64,000 nucleotides of DNA, taken from Pontiellaceae bacterium B1224 (GTDB lineage: Bacteria > Verrucomicrobiota > Kiritimatiellia > Kiritimatiellales > Pontiellaceae). Below the pieces are notes generated by a model, which saw only the letters and a program-made list of their open reading frames with translations, searched no databases and was not told where the DNA came from. The DNA lies in contig JAROBA010000023.1 in NCBI GenBank assembly GCA_029432815.1, positions 26,656 through 90,655 of the forward strand. The letters run 5' to 3'. Within the stretch, counting starts at the first letter, position 1; each line of letters opens with the position of its first letter. Of this stretch, positions 42,675 through 54,200 are shown in pieces. A program made the translations under genes and the position numbers.

Positions 42675-43651
42675 CAGTCGGTCAGTCCCCGGATGATGTC
42701 GGCAGTCGAAACGCCTTCGGCTTCACCTTCGAAGTTGAGCAGAACGCGATGACAAAGCGCGGGAACCGCAACAGCATTCACATCCTCTTTCGCAACGTGA
42801 TACCGCCCTTCCGTCAGTGCGCGGACCCGAGCGGCGGAGATCAGAGTTTGTGCGGCACGCGGCGAGGCACCGTAGCGCACGAAGCGGGCAACATCGCGCG
42901 GAGCGGTGGCATTGTCCGGATGCGTGGCAAGCACGAGGCCCACCAGATAGTCGCGGACTTCCGTTGCAACGGTTACCCGCCGGGCCACTTGTTCCATCTC
43001 CAGCAGTTGCGCACCATCGATCACCTTACTGATCACGGGTGCTTCGATGCCGGTGGTGCGGTCCAGAATCAAACCCATTTCAGCATGGGTCGGGAGCTCG
43101 ACCGAGAGTTTAAAAAAGAAGCGGTCGAGCTGAGCCTCGGGCAAGGGATAGGTGCCGTCCATCTCGATCGGGTTCTGGGTTGCCAGTACAAAATAGGGCC
43201 GGTCCAGCCGATGACAAATACCACCGATCGTGACCGTTTTTTCCTGCATCGTTTCAAGCAGGGCGGATTGTGTTTTCGGCGTGGCGCGGTTGATCTCATC
43301 CGCGAGCAGAATATTCGTAAAGATCGGGCCCTTCTGAAAATCGAACACCTTGGATCCGTCGCGATCGATCAGAATGTTTGTTCCCAGAATATCTGCCGGA
43401 AGCAGGTCCGGTGTAAACTGCACCCGTTTAAAGTCGAGGTCCATCACTTGAGCAAGGGTGTGCACCAACGCGGTTTTTCCAAGGCCTGGAACGCCTTCAA
43501 GCAGCACGTGCCCGCCGGCAATCACCGCCATCAGCACCCGATCAACGATCTCGTCCTGCCCCACAATGAAGCGTCCGATCTCCTCTTTGGTCGACTTAAA
43601 GCGTTCCGCAAACAGCTCCGCCGCCTGCTCCACCGTCTTATTCTTTTCCAT
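42674..43651 (-). CDS. MoxR-family AAA+ ATPase
   Basis: 325 residues. Walker A GVPGLGKT at 53-60, Walker B LLADEIN, and sensor ATQNPIEMDGTYPLPEAQLD, all MoxR hallmarks. MoxR ATPases act as chaperones that insert metals or remodel VWA-containing partners, here encoded directly downstream. I chose ATG 43651 with AAGGAGC upstream; it starts inside the preceding coding region (14-bp overlap). The Walker A codons contain an exact 15-bp palindrome. Confidence 0.94.
   Translation of the reverse strand: MEKNKTVEQAAELFAERFKSTKEEIGRFIVGQDEIVDRVLMAVIAGGHVLLEGVPGLGKTALVHTLAQVMDLDFKRVQFTPDLLPADILGTNILIDRDGSKVFDFQKGPIFTNILLADEINRATPKTQSALLETMQEKTVTIGGICHRLDRPYFVLATQNPIEMDGTYPLPEAQLDRFFFKLSVELPTHAEMGLILDRTTGIEAPVISKVIDGAQLLEMEQVARRVTVATEVRDYLVGLVLATHPDNATAPRDVARFVRYGASPRAAQTLISAARVRALTEGRYHVAKEDVNAVAVPALCHRVLLNFEGEAEGVSTADIIRGLTD
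43477..43491. repeat. 15-bp palindrome in the MoxR Walker A codons
   Basis: TTCCAAGGCCTGGAA, exact arms; minus strand codes VPGLGK. Because the residues are fixed by function, this copy may be a codon coincidence rather than an insertion. Confidence 0.55.
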
Positions 43652-45179
43652 CACTTGCTCCTTCGTTGATCCGTTTTTCCAATTCATGAATCCGTTCGAA
43701 ATAGGTTTTCACTCCGTGCTTCATTTCCTCGGGCACATCATCGCGCCGCACAAACGCCTCCATCTGACGCTCACGGGCAACCGCCCCGTTATCGCCGCCC
43801 GCCGCCGTCGCAACACCGGCGCCGCTGAATGCGTCCTCAATCACTTTTTCCGACTCGCCCTCGCCCAGCAGGCCCGACAAATGTTCCAACTCCCCATCCG
43901 AAGGGCTCTCGGCATCGGGCCCGCGACGCGAACGATCCACGCCTTCGCCCCAACCGTCACCGCCGGGTTGTTGGCCCTCACCGCCCTGCCCGGGGCCTTC
44001 GCCATTCATTCGGTTCTGTCCCTGCGCCAAACTTTCGCGCAGCCGGTCCAAGGCCGACTGTGCATTGCTCTTCGCCTGTACCTGCCGCATCCCGTCGCCG
44101 CTCTTATTCATTGCGTCGTTGACGCTGGCTTTGCTCTCGTTCGAGGCCTTCCCCTGTTCGCCGGCCTCGTTGGCCATCTTTTTAATCTCGCGGCTCATTT
44201 CATTTGCCGAGCGCCGGCTGCCGCTTTCGTTGTTCGACATCGACTTCTCGGCCTCACCAATCCGCGCCGCGAGTTTTTCCAGCGCCTCGCGCTCCGCGGC
44301 CGACGACGGATCGTTCAACCGCATGCTCTCCAGAGCTGAAGCCGCCTGTTTATAATCGCTGTTCGAAAGCGCTTCACCGATTGCAGCGGTCTCGCGCCCC
44401 TCGCTAAGATATTCCGCCAGTTCCTTCAAATAGCTCTCATCCGCCCGGGTATCGAACTGCCCGCTCATCTTTGCGAGCTCCCGATCAATTTCCGAAAGCG
44501 CTCGCATTACGGCCCGGCGATCGCCGCCTCCCTCGAATTGCTCTACGGCACTTTTAAGCGCAGGGTCTTCGAGCATCTCCTTTATCTCGGGATCGGCCTC
44601 CTCGATCATCCGCTCGTATTCCTCTTTCAAATCTTCTGCAACCTCTGTCGAGAGCGCCATGGTAGTCTCCGCTTCGGCCCGGACTGTTTTCACTTCCGTG
44701 GAGTCGTCGATAAATAATAAACCGCCCACCAAAACGATCAATACCCCGGCAAGTCCCCAAAGACGCCGACGCGTCTGCCGACGCGCCGAAGCGGGATCGT
44801 GGCCTTCCAGCTTACGAGCGGTATGGTCGATCTGCAGCGCGTGAATCTCTTCGTTCCGCCCGGCACGAATGTGCTCGTCCGCAGTAATCAGTCCCTCCTT
44901 AATGTTGAAGAAATGATCCAGTCGCCCCACGGCACGCAAGTGGGAATATCGGAACCGGGCATAGACTCCCCACGCCACCAAGGTAGCCACAACCAACGGC
45001 ACGAATAATATAAGCGGAGCAACGCGGTGACCCCGCAAAAGAAAAGAGAGTTCTAGCGCCAGCGCCACGACACTGAATGCAAATGCCGCGAACAATGCTG
45101 CCCGCGCCCGTTCGCCCGCATTCAGATGCTCCCGTCCCGCCGCAGCAAAATCCTGCACTCTGTTCTTCGATTCGCTCAT
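43638..45179 (-). CDS. Membrane protein with long coiled coil, first partner of MoxR
   Basis: 513 residues. Three hydrophobic segments lie in the first ~170 residues (AALFAAFAFSVVALALELSF, LILFVPLVVATLVAWGVYA, LWGLAGVLIVLVGGLLFID). The remainder is highly charged, helical and rich in Glu/Ser/Lys, then a Gly-rich stretch (GEGPGQGGEGQQPGGDGWGE) and a charged end. The plan recalls DUF4175-type proteins in Bat-like operons; I do not claim the family. ATG 45179 is used; a GTG at 45197 is an alternative. Its 3' end overlaps moxR by 14 bp. Confidence 0.7.
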   Translation of the reverse strand: MSESKNRVQDFAAAGREHLNAGERARAALFAAFAFSVVALALELSFLLRGHRVAPLILFVPLVVATLVAWGVYARFRYSHLRAVGRLDHFFNIKEGLITADEHIRAGRNEEIHALQIDHTARKLEGHDPASARRQTRRRLWGLAGVLIVLVGGLLFIDDSTEVKTVRAEAETTMALSTEVAEDLKEEYERMIEEADPEIKEMLEDPALKSAVEQFEGGGDRRAVMRALSEIDRELAKMSGQFDTRADESYLKELAEYLSEGRETAAIGEALSNSDYKQAASALESMRLNDPSSAAEREALEKLAARIGEAEKSMSNNESGSRRSANEMSREIKKMANEAGEQGKASNESKASVNDAMNKSGDGMRQVQAKSNAQSALDRLRESLAQGQNRMNGEGPGQGGEGQQPGGDGWGEGVDRSRRGPDAESPSDGELEHLSGLLGEGESEKVIEDAFSGAGVATAAGGDNGAVARERQMEAFVRRDDVPEEMKHGVKTYFERIHELEKRINEGASDGKE

Positions 45180-45203
45180 ATCACGCGCATTTTCCACTTA
45201 ATG

Positions 45204-48200
45204 TCATGGCTCAGAAAACTTCGTCATTCCTGAAGGTATCATCTCCGATACGATCGGCTTCCACTTCCCTGTATCCAGAGAATATGGATACGTTCCTGGT
45301 ATGAATGCCGCAGCCTCATTCCAATTATACCGTCCAAAATATCCCCCGGGTGCCTGGTCCTTATAAATCAGCACTGCATCGCAAAATTCGCCGATCAATT
45401 CCTGAAGCCGGGCCTCGTCGGGTTCGGCACCCACCTCGCCTGAGTAGAGAAGAAAGCAACCGAACAAAAGATCGAACCGCGCTGTGGCCACATTCCACTT
45501 TCCTTTAAAATCGTCTGCGTTCCCAGACACTCCAAATACGGCGGGAGCAACATGGCTGATCGTTTCCCGAACCCGGGTAACCGGAATCTCTTTTGAAACC
45601 TCCTCGAGAAGGGACTGGAATTTGTAATGCTCCACCGGGGTTAGCCGCGCGTATCGAGATGGCGGAACCACGTGTTTACCGCTAAGCATCGCTTCGACCA
45701 TTTCTTTATCATCGCGGGACGGAATATCCAGCAACCATGTGGCGCGTTCCGAGCTCAACCCCATCTCCGGCAACGCCTCATAAAAGTCCATGATCTCGTC
45801 CAGCCGCCCGGCATTCAGCAGACTTAACACATAGACCTCGAACGCAACCTCCTCCGGTTTAGAGAAGCCCTGCCACCCCCCCTTCATTTTGGAAATGATC
45901 CCCGCCGCCCACTTCTCCAGTAAGGGATCGGGCCCCGTGTCATTAATGACTCCGGCCTTTTCAAGCCAATCACGGCTACACGCCATCCAAAGCACATTCG
46001 TAAAGGTCTGTTCGTTAAACTGCGTGGCAAAGGGTTCGAAATCCACGGCACGCCCTTCCTCGGCTTTGAGCCACTCAAAATAAATTCCTGCAGCCAAGCG
46101 TAAGTCGGGATCCTCGACCTGCGCCAGTAACGCGTTTAACTGATCCTCATCGACTGCGAAGCCGTGGTCTGCCATCCATTCAGAACGCACCTGTTCTGTG
46201 AGCCAGGGTTCCAACCATTGGAGACACCAATCCAGTTTCCCCTGATTCAACGCATGCCTGAACATGCCGGCATGCGTTCCGGCATTCAAGACGTCGTCAT
46301 TCAGCAACTGATCGAAATCATCGGTGCGCTCTAAGGCGGCCAGCGTTGGCATCAACTCACTCAGCTTTAAAACGGACTGCGACCTTTCGCGCGGAGTCAT
46401 TGCCGCGTACGTGCTCATCAGTCGATCAACACATGGGTTGTAAATCGTCGCATCCGCCGACCCAGCCAACGCCGGAGCAATCCGGAGTATGGCCTCCTCC
46501 ATCGATTCCATGAGTTCCGGATTCCGTCCCAGTGCGGCGACCACGGCGCGACGGCTCGCGGGGCTCATGACTTCTGCAATCGAAACCGATTTAAGAGCCA
46601 CTGCAAAATCGAGGATCTCGATATCATCCAAATCGTCGCGGGTGAGATAGCGTTCGATATCTCGCGTCCGCTGTTCCCTGGAGCGGCACGTATCCTGAAA
46701 AGGCCTGCGGGCGCTGATCAATGCCATCGCATGCGCAACCATCCGATTGTTTTGGTCCTTTTCATCGAAGAACTGCTCCAGTTCCGGAGTCCAGCGATAG
46801 TTCTGCAGCACACGATGAACGGGGACGAAGCCCTTGAATGCGGGATTGAACCAAAGATCGAAATTGACCGCGAGCTCGCGTTCCGCGGCGTAATCCAAAT
46901 CATAGGTAAGATATTTGTAATACCATGTGTCGTGCTTCTTCCTTTTCGCCCATTGCGTTGCCATGTTCTCGTCGAACTTCGCATAAGCCGCTGCCCGTTC
47001 CGCAGCGGGCAGCGCGCGCAGGGTCGCCAGTTGTTGCTCGCACCAATCCACTGCGCCACTTTCAAGCGCTGCGGCAAAAATTTCGGAATTGAGTTCCTTC
47101 TCCGAATGCTGATCCATGATTGCCTCCGCCTCATCACCACGCCCCATTGCGCAGAGGATTCGGATCGATTTTGCAGCGGCGGCCGTGTCGTCGTTTTGTT
47201 GCAGTGATTTCAGTAATATCTCATAACAGGCGAACTCCTCCTCGCTGACAGGAACCGGGAACACCAACAGATAATTCTCCAGTTGCTCATTAATGAGCTC
47301 CGGATTATTTGTGAGCGCGAGCAAGGCGGGCAAATGGTTTTTCATCTGGTTGAGTACGGGTTCCACCGAGCCCTCGGCCAACCCATACTGGATGAAACGT
47401 ATTTTTTCCACATCGTCCAGATCCGCCCGCGCCAGGTAAGCCTCGATATCGGCCGTTCGTCGATCGGGGACCAGTTGGGAATACCTTTCCAGATAGTTCA
47501 GGCTGATGCTCGCCTTCAGTTGCGCGAGCATCAGGGAGTCGTCCTCGATACCGTGGAGATACTGCAGCAAGGCTGCGGTTTCATCCGGCGTGGAAAAATG
47601 AATCGAGAACCACTGACGGAACGTTTGATGTAAGGGAAGAAACTCCGTGGGGCTCGCTTTTTCCGTTATCTCATTAAACAGATCGATACGGGCCCGCAGG
47701 CGTGCCTCGGGTTGGCTGAAACCTTCCGCAATATATTTATCCCACCGTTTTGTCAGCTCTTTCTGCATGAGTTGACCGGAGATGTCCCCGTCAAATTTTT
47801 TATACGCCGCCATCCGGGCCGCAGGGTCGAGCTTTTCCCATTCCATATCGGACGCGTCGAAGGAAAGATATCCCATGGACCGCCGTGTTTTCGCCATGGA
47901 GGCATTGGAATCCCGCAACTGCTCAAGGGTCAACGCGGTGTCCCATGCCTTCTTTTCGAGCGCCTCGTCGCCGGCGTTTAAACAGCATTTGATCAGGTGC
48001 CGGGCCCCGTTTTGTCGCCTGCTACCGTTATAGTGTTCACGCGTTGCCGATGCCGCGAGTTCGTCCAGCATCGACTCTAAACGCTCCCAATCTTCCTGTT
48101 CCGCCAGCAGGTCGAAATAAGCGATGTAGGCGTCTATATCAATATCGCCGCCTAGGAGCACAGTTTGAAAATCAACGATCTCCACATATTTCAGGAAGAG

Positions 48201-51200
48201 TTCGTCAGCATCCAGTTTAACGTTGCCATGATTCCGCATACGCAACAGCCAGCGCGCCATTTCGCGGTCCTCTACTGCGGCAACGGCTTCCCCGTAACAT
48301 TTTTTCCAATGTTCGGAATCCAGCGTCGTTCCTTCATCGGTTCGAACGGGAAATGCCGCAAGGTAGACGGAAAGAAACGTTTTCTGACGACCGTCCTCCA
48401 CCCCGGCAGCAAACTGTTCCCGCCAGGAAACCGCGCTCTCGGGAATCCACACATTATTCATCGAAAATTGTGAATTGGCATTAGACAGCTTACCCGGCAA
48501 CGCCTGCTCTACAAAATCGTAATAGCCGTGCCGCAGCGCAATCGCGTAGGTCTGCGGATACCTTCCAATCGCCTGATTTCCCAAAAGTAGGCGCGCATCA
48601 TCGTCGAGCCCGTTCGCGGACGTCAGTTCAACCAGGCGGTAGATGGTGTCGCGGTTGGACGGTGCGCCATCGACGCGTTCCGCGCGCCACAGACTCAGCA
48701 ACCGGCCAATCCATTCGGTTTTCTGATTTTCATCTTCCAGCGCAGCCACACGATCGATCAACAGGCGATATGAATCCGAAGGAAGCCGAATACTGCCATC
48801 CGCCTCCAGTGCGTCCACCAAACCGAACAGCAGTTCAGGAGCATTCAACACCTCGGGCTTGTTGTTTCCCAGGCCATTCAGAATTGAATAGATTCGCACC
48901 CGGTTTCGCGCAGGTTGATCCGCGTCCATGAAATAGGCGGCCAGCCACTCGGAGTCGGCGTTTTCCGGATCGAGATAAATATTGATCAGACGAGAGGCGT
49001 TGGAAACCGGGAACGCCTGCTCCACAACCCACTCCCCGAGTGCGGAGCGGTCCTGGCGATCCACGCGCATCGCCAGCTCCAAGGAGCTTTCCGGTGAAAT
49101 TTCATCGCCTAGCGGAAGCAGAACAGCAAGTGCTTCCTGCGCCGCCGCCATTTTGGCTTCGCGCGAATCCATGCCTTCATCCCGGTAGCGACGTTCCAGC
49201 TGATGCCCCATCTGCCGCACATAGCTTTCCGTAAGCCATTCATAGGCGGGCACGCTGGCCATTTCTTCCACGGCGCTGATCACGAGTAGCGCCTCTTCCG
49301 CTGAATAGGAGGGGCGTTGAAAAACCTGCTGCAAAAGCTGGCGATCATTGTAGCCGGTATTGCCCTGGACCGCATAGGAAAGTCTCAGCATGCGGCGGCT
49401 CCGATCAATCAGAGCACGCGCCCTTTTCGGATCGGCCTCCACCAAGGGTCCCATGATCTGGCGCAGCTGCTGTAACGCGTGATTGGTATTGCGTAAATAG
49501 TCGGACAACCTGAATGCCAGCAGTTCGTCGGCCGCCTCCAAGATGAATACCTGCCTCCATGCGGCATACGCTTCGAGCACCTCGCCGGCATCCGCAGACA
49601 GGGTCGAAGCATTGATCGGCGTGTTGCGATAGGCCTCCATGAAAAAGAACCACTCATACATCCAATCAAACAGCTCCGGATTCTCCGCAACCGTTTCCAG
49701 ATCATCGTTCAGCGTCGCGAGCATATTCGGCAAGCGCTTGCTCCAGGAATTATTTTCCACAACGGCCTTCATGAGCTCGCTGCCAAACGTCGGTTCTTCC
49801 AACTGATCAATCGCCTCCTGCAACGGTTTTCCGGCATCGCCGTTCAGCTGATCGCAAAGGCGACTCATCAGCGACTGATTGCCTCTGGAAAATGCGAAGA
49901 AGGGAAACTCCTCCCACGTACCCAGAAAGCCCATATGCTGCATCCACTCCACATTGGTGCCTTGATTCGCCATTTGGTTGATCATATTGTTCAATATGTA
50001 TCCATGGCGCATTTTCCGTTCTATGGGATCTACCGCCTTGAAGAAAGCGGAGAGCGATTCCGTCGGAAGAGTAAGCGATTGGAAGACGCCCGAAATATGC
50101 TGATATTTCATATAGATCGTCTGCTGATTCTGGTGGTCGATGCTCGCAATGGCGGCAGAAGCTAAAATTTCCTGTTCCGCAGGTGTAAACAGTTCGTCGA
50201 TGAAGCGGGAGAATACGGCACCGGCATCCACGTTTTCACCACTTGTGACCCATGCGGCGGCGAGCCCCCCGGCTCCAGACCAATCATTCTGCTCAACCCT
50301 TTTACTGATTGCTTCCCAAACCAACGGTTCAAGGTCATCGGAGCGGCCATCCTCCACATGATAACGAAGCAGCAACTTCAATACCGATCCCTGATTTCTC
50401 CCCCGTCCAGTTCCGTTCAGCAGCTCTTTCAGGTGCTCTTCGTAAAGGACGGCATCGTCCTCCTGGCAAATTTCCATCAGCGCGGACAAGGTGGTTTTTG
50501 AAATCCCGTCGTTCATCTCCTCCAGCAGCACGTCCGCATCGGACCAATCGCCGCGCCGCCGCAGCTCGTCGACATAAACCTCCAGTGGCTCACGCGCTTC
50601 GCCAGGGACCCCGGAGTTTGAATAGGAATAATACTGATTCGACGGGGCCGCTCCAAGCAGACGACGGGCAATCAGGAATGCTGCATCTTCATCGAGTGGT
50701 GCATCCGTAAAATCGACATAAGCCGTCCATTGCGAATAATGGTTTCCGCCCATGCCGGACAACCGCTCAGCACCCAGCTTCAGGATCTCAAGGTTGAGTT
50801 CACGGCGGCGCTGCTGAACCGCCGTGCGCGCCGCGTCCTTGCCATAATTCATGTTGTTGGGCAATTGTCCTGGAGAGAGTTCCCAGCTCTCGCCCAGCGA
50901 TCCCTTCTCGGACGCATGGTTCAGAGCTGGTAACGCAATACTATTCTGCCCCGCCTGGTTGAAATACCAATTATTCCGTGCGCTGTTACTCAGTATATTG
51001 ATGTATTGCTGAAGCATCTGTTCATCCAGCGTTTCATCAGCAGCGATCATTCCAAACACCAGTTCCGTCATGGCCAGCCGGTCTTCAAAACTCGTATTGT
51101 TATCGTACATGCGCTGCTGAAATGCATTGATGAATGCCTGGCGCTGCGAGCCTGAAAGTCCGTTCATGATCTCCAGTGCCCGGGCGGGATCGGTTTCGGC

Positions 51201-54200
51201 GAGCCCCACACAATATCGCGTTCGAACCCCCTCCCAGTCGGGCCGCGCCTCGGCGACCTGCGCATAGAGTTCCAACGCCTCTTCACTGCGGCCCACCAGA
51301 TCCAGCGTAAAAGCATATTCGAACATTTCGCGCGGCGTCGGCTCGTGGTCGGCCGAAACGAACATTTCAAGGAAGCGCTCTTCCAGCCCGTGCTGCTGGA
51401 TATATTGCAGACAGTTCTTCAAGACATGCTGATTCTGATTGTAGCCGCTTCTCTGGGGATGAATGGCCCGCAACGCCTCTGAACGCGCCATGATGGCCAC
51501 CCGGGTCAATGCCGTATCGACGTCCTGCTGCTGATCAATCGCGGTTCGAATCTGCTGATAAAAATCGGGTGCCCGACGCTGAGAACGGCGGATCGACGAG
51601 TGGCGCGAGGCCGCAGATGACGCGTAGGAAGAGAAGCTCATATTTTTTGCAATTTCGTCCAGAGGAACCCCCAGCAGCTCCAGAAATCCAATCAACTTGA
51701 TCCGCTCATTGCGGTCGTTCCATAATTTTGATTTTTTCAAATTATTCTGAATTTCAGCGTAGCGTTCGCGCTGGTCTGCAGGTATGGAATCGAGCCGCGC
51801 CGCCAAGGTCAGAATAACCGCATCCCACGCTTCCCGCTCGTCCGCGTCGGTCGTATCCGATGCACGCAGTTGAAGCACGCAGTCCATGGCCTGCTCCACC
51901 TTGTTGCTTACGGAATACCAGCAAGCGAGTGCAAAAAGATCATCCTCGGTTTTGGGTTCTTTCGCGGCCACCGCTTCAGCGGCGGCGTTCAGAATGCCGG
52001 CGTCCTTTTCCATTCGGCTCAACGCCAACCAACGGAAAAGCGAGTCGGTCGGACGCGCCCGTAACGTTTCAAGTATTTCTTCGGATTCCTCCGGAAATTG
52101 CTGCATCATATAGGTGGCCATGACGCTTGAATTCGGCAGCCAATTGGGAGGGAATGTAAACTGAAGCTGGTGCCTCCGTATCTGCTGCAGAGCCTGTTGC
52201 GTTGACATGCCCGGATAGTACATCGCAGCCTGTTCTGAAAGATCCTGCGGTGTGTTAAACACCTCCTCAGCCAGATCCAGTATGCCCGAATAATCATTTT
52301 CCATTTTGGCGCGGGCGGCTGCCAGCTGCAGTCTGATTTCCGGATTCAAACCCTCTGAAGCCAAATACTCCGCCTCGACCTTTTCAAATAGATCCACGAC
52401 GGCCGGATACGCTGAATTGGTAGATGCAATGCCGGCAAGCGCCATGGCGCTAACACGCGTGAGGACCTCCAGATTTTCCTCCGTGATGTCGATGTGACCC
52501 ACGCTGTCGACCACGAGCGGGAGCAAGTCGGGATAACGATGCTGAAAGCGCATCAATAAATTAAATGACAGCTCGGGATAATCCCCCGCAAGCTGAGCGA
52601 TCGTTGTTCTGATTTCCTCTTCGGATTCGATGGTGTGCGAAGCAACGAGGGTGCGAAGCAAACGGATTTGCTCGTCCTCCGGATAGCACGTTTCCGCCTC
52701 ATCCCACCATTCCGCCGAGTGTACCCCGCGGGCCGAGCGAATCGCCAGCAGTCCGAGATACGGCTGATGTTCATCCAGCGCGGCCGTGAGCGCGGCGCGC
52801 TCCTCTTCCGGTACGTCGGGCGCCAGCTCGCCCAGTTTCATGAGCGTGGCGGTTTCCAGTTCCTCCAGCGAATCCGGCACGTCCACGCTGACGGTCGGCG
52901 TGTTGTACCCGTTGTATCGCATGCGGCCGCTGCCCATTCCATACATGGCCAGGCTGTACATTTCCAGCAGTTCATCCGAAACCCACGCGCCGAACTGCAT
53001 TTTCCATTGGGCCATCACGCGCTGTTTCTGCGCTTCCATGGAGGGATTTCCAAGCATTGGATTAGGGGCGTTAAAAGCCGACCAGCTCGCACCGGCCCCC
53101 GCACCGGGGCGCTCCTGTTCCACCTTCAACAACGCGGCAAACGCCTGCGCTGCCACAACGGGCCGCCCCTGCTCCTGCAGCAGACAGCCAACCAGAAAGG
53201 CAAGACGGTAGTCCTCCGGATTTTTTTCCGCCAGCTCAGCCAATGGTTTTTCAATGAGCTCAAAACAACCGGCCGAAATCAAACGCGCGGCCAGCGAAAC
53301 CATTTCCTCCACGTTTTCCGAAATCCGGGGGTCCTCCACCATCGTTTGTGCCACGGCGGGCTCGCCATACAAGGCCTCGAATTCCACCAGCTTGGCGTAT
53401 GCCCCCCCGTTCGGATCCAGATCGGCAATACGCAGCATGAGTTTGCGCGCCGCAACATAATCCCCGAGATCCTCCTCCAAAGCCGCTTTGGCTCTCAGAA
53501 CAGATACATCGTTAGGCCGCAGTTCCAGTACACGGTCGAGAATTTCAGCACGCTCGTTGACGCGATGGTTCACACGATAGCACTCCGCGAGCGCCAGCAA
53601 GGGGAACGGCGAAGCCGGTGCGTTTTCTGAACGGATCTCCAGTTCCATGATCAGCTTATTGAGGCCGGTCTGCTGATTTAAACGAATGAGATCGGTCAGC
53701 CGCGTCATACGCCCTTCCAGCGTTTCTTCAGCATTGAGCAGACGCCAATAAAGCTGCTCGGCATCGGCCGTCCGCCCGCGGGTTTCATACAAGCGCCCCA
53801 GCGCCAGCTTAAGATCGATCGACTCATCGAAATACCGCGTCGCGGTGCGCATGGCATCGATGGCCTCGTTATATCGGTTCGCCGCAAGGAGCGCATCGCG
53901 CTCCAGTTCGTACGGCCGCGTTGCGTTAGGCGAAACTTTTTTCCAGTCCTCAATCCACTCCAGTGCTTCATCGGTGCGGCCGTCGCGGGTCAGCACCGGA
54001 ACCAGCTCGCGAATCCAGAGGGCCCGCTGGGTCGGATTTCCTTCAATCAATTGAGTTAAAACCTGTTCCGCTTTTTCCCAGTCACGGGATTGTTTCGCGA
54101 GCGTTAGACGGCAGCGCAGCAGCATCTCGTTTCCGGGGTCGTTTTCCAGGGCGTTCAGTATAAGCTGATCGGCCCCCGCAGAATCGTTCGCCGCCACCCG

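Noticed and set aside
43477..43491. Palindrome in MoxR as proof of insertion into a catalytic motif
   Set aside because: Walker A residues GVPGLGKT are fixed by function, so this copy may arise from codon choice alone.
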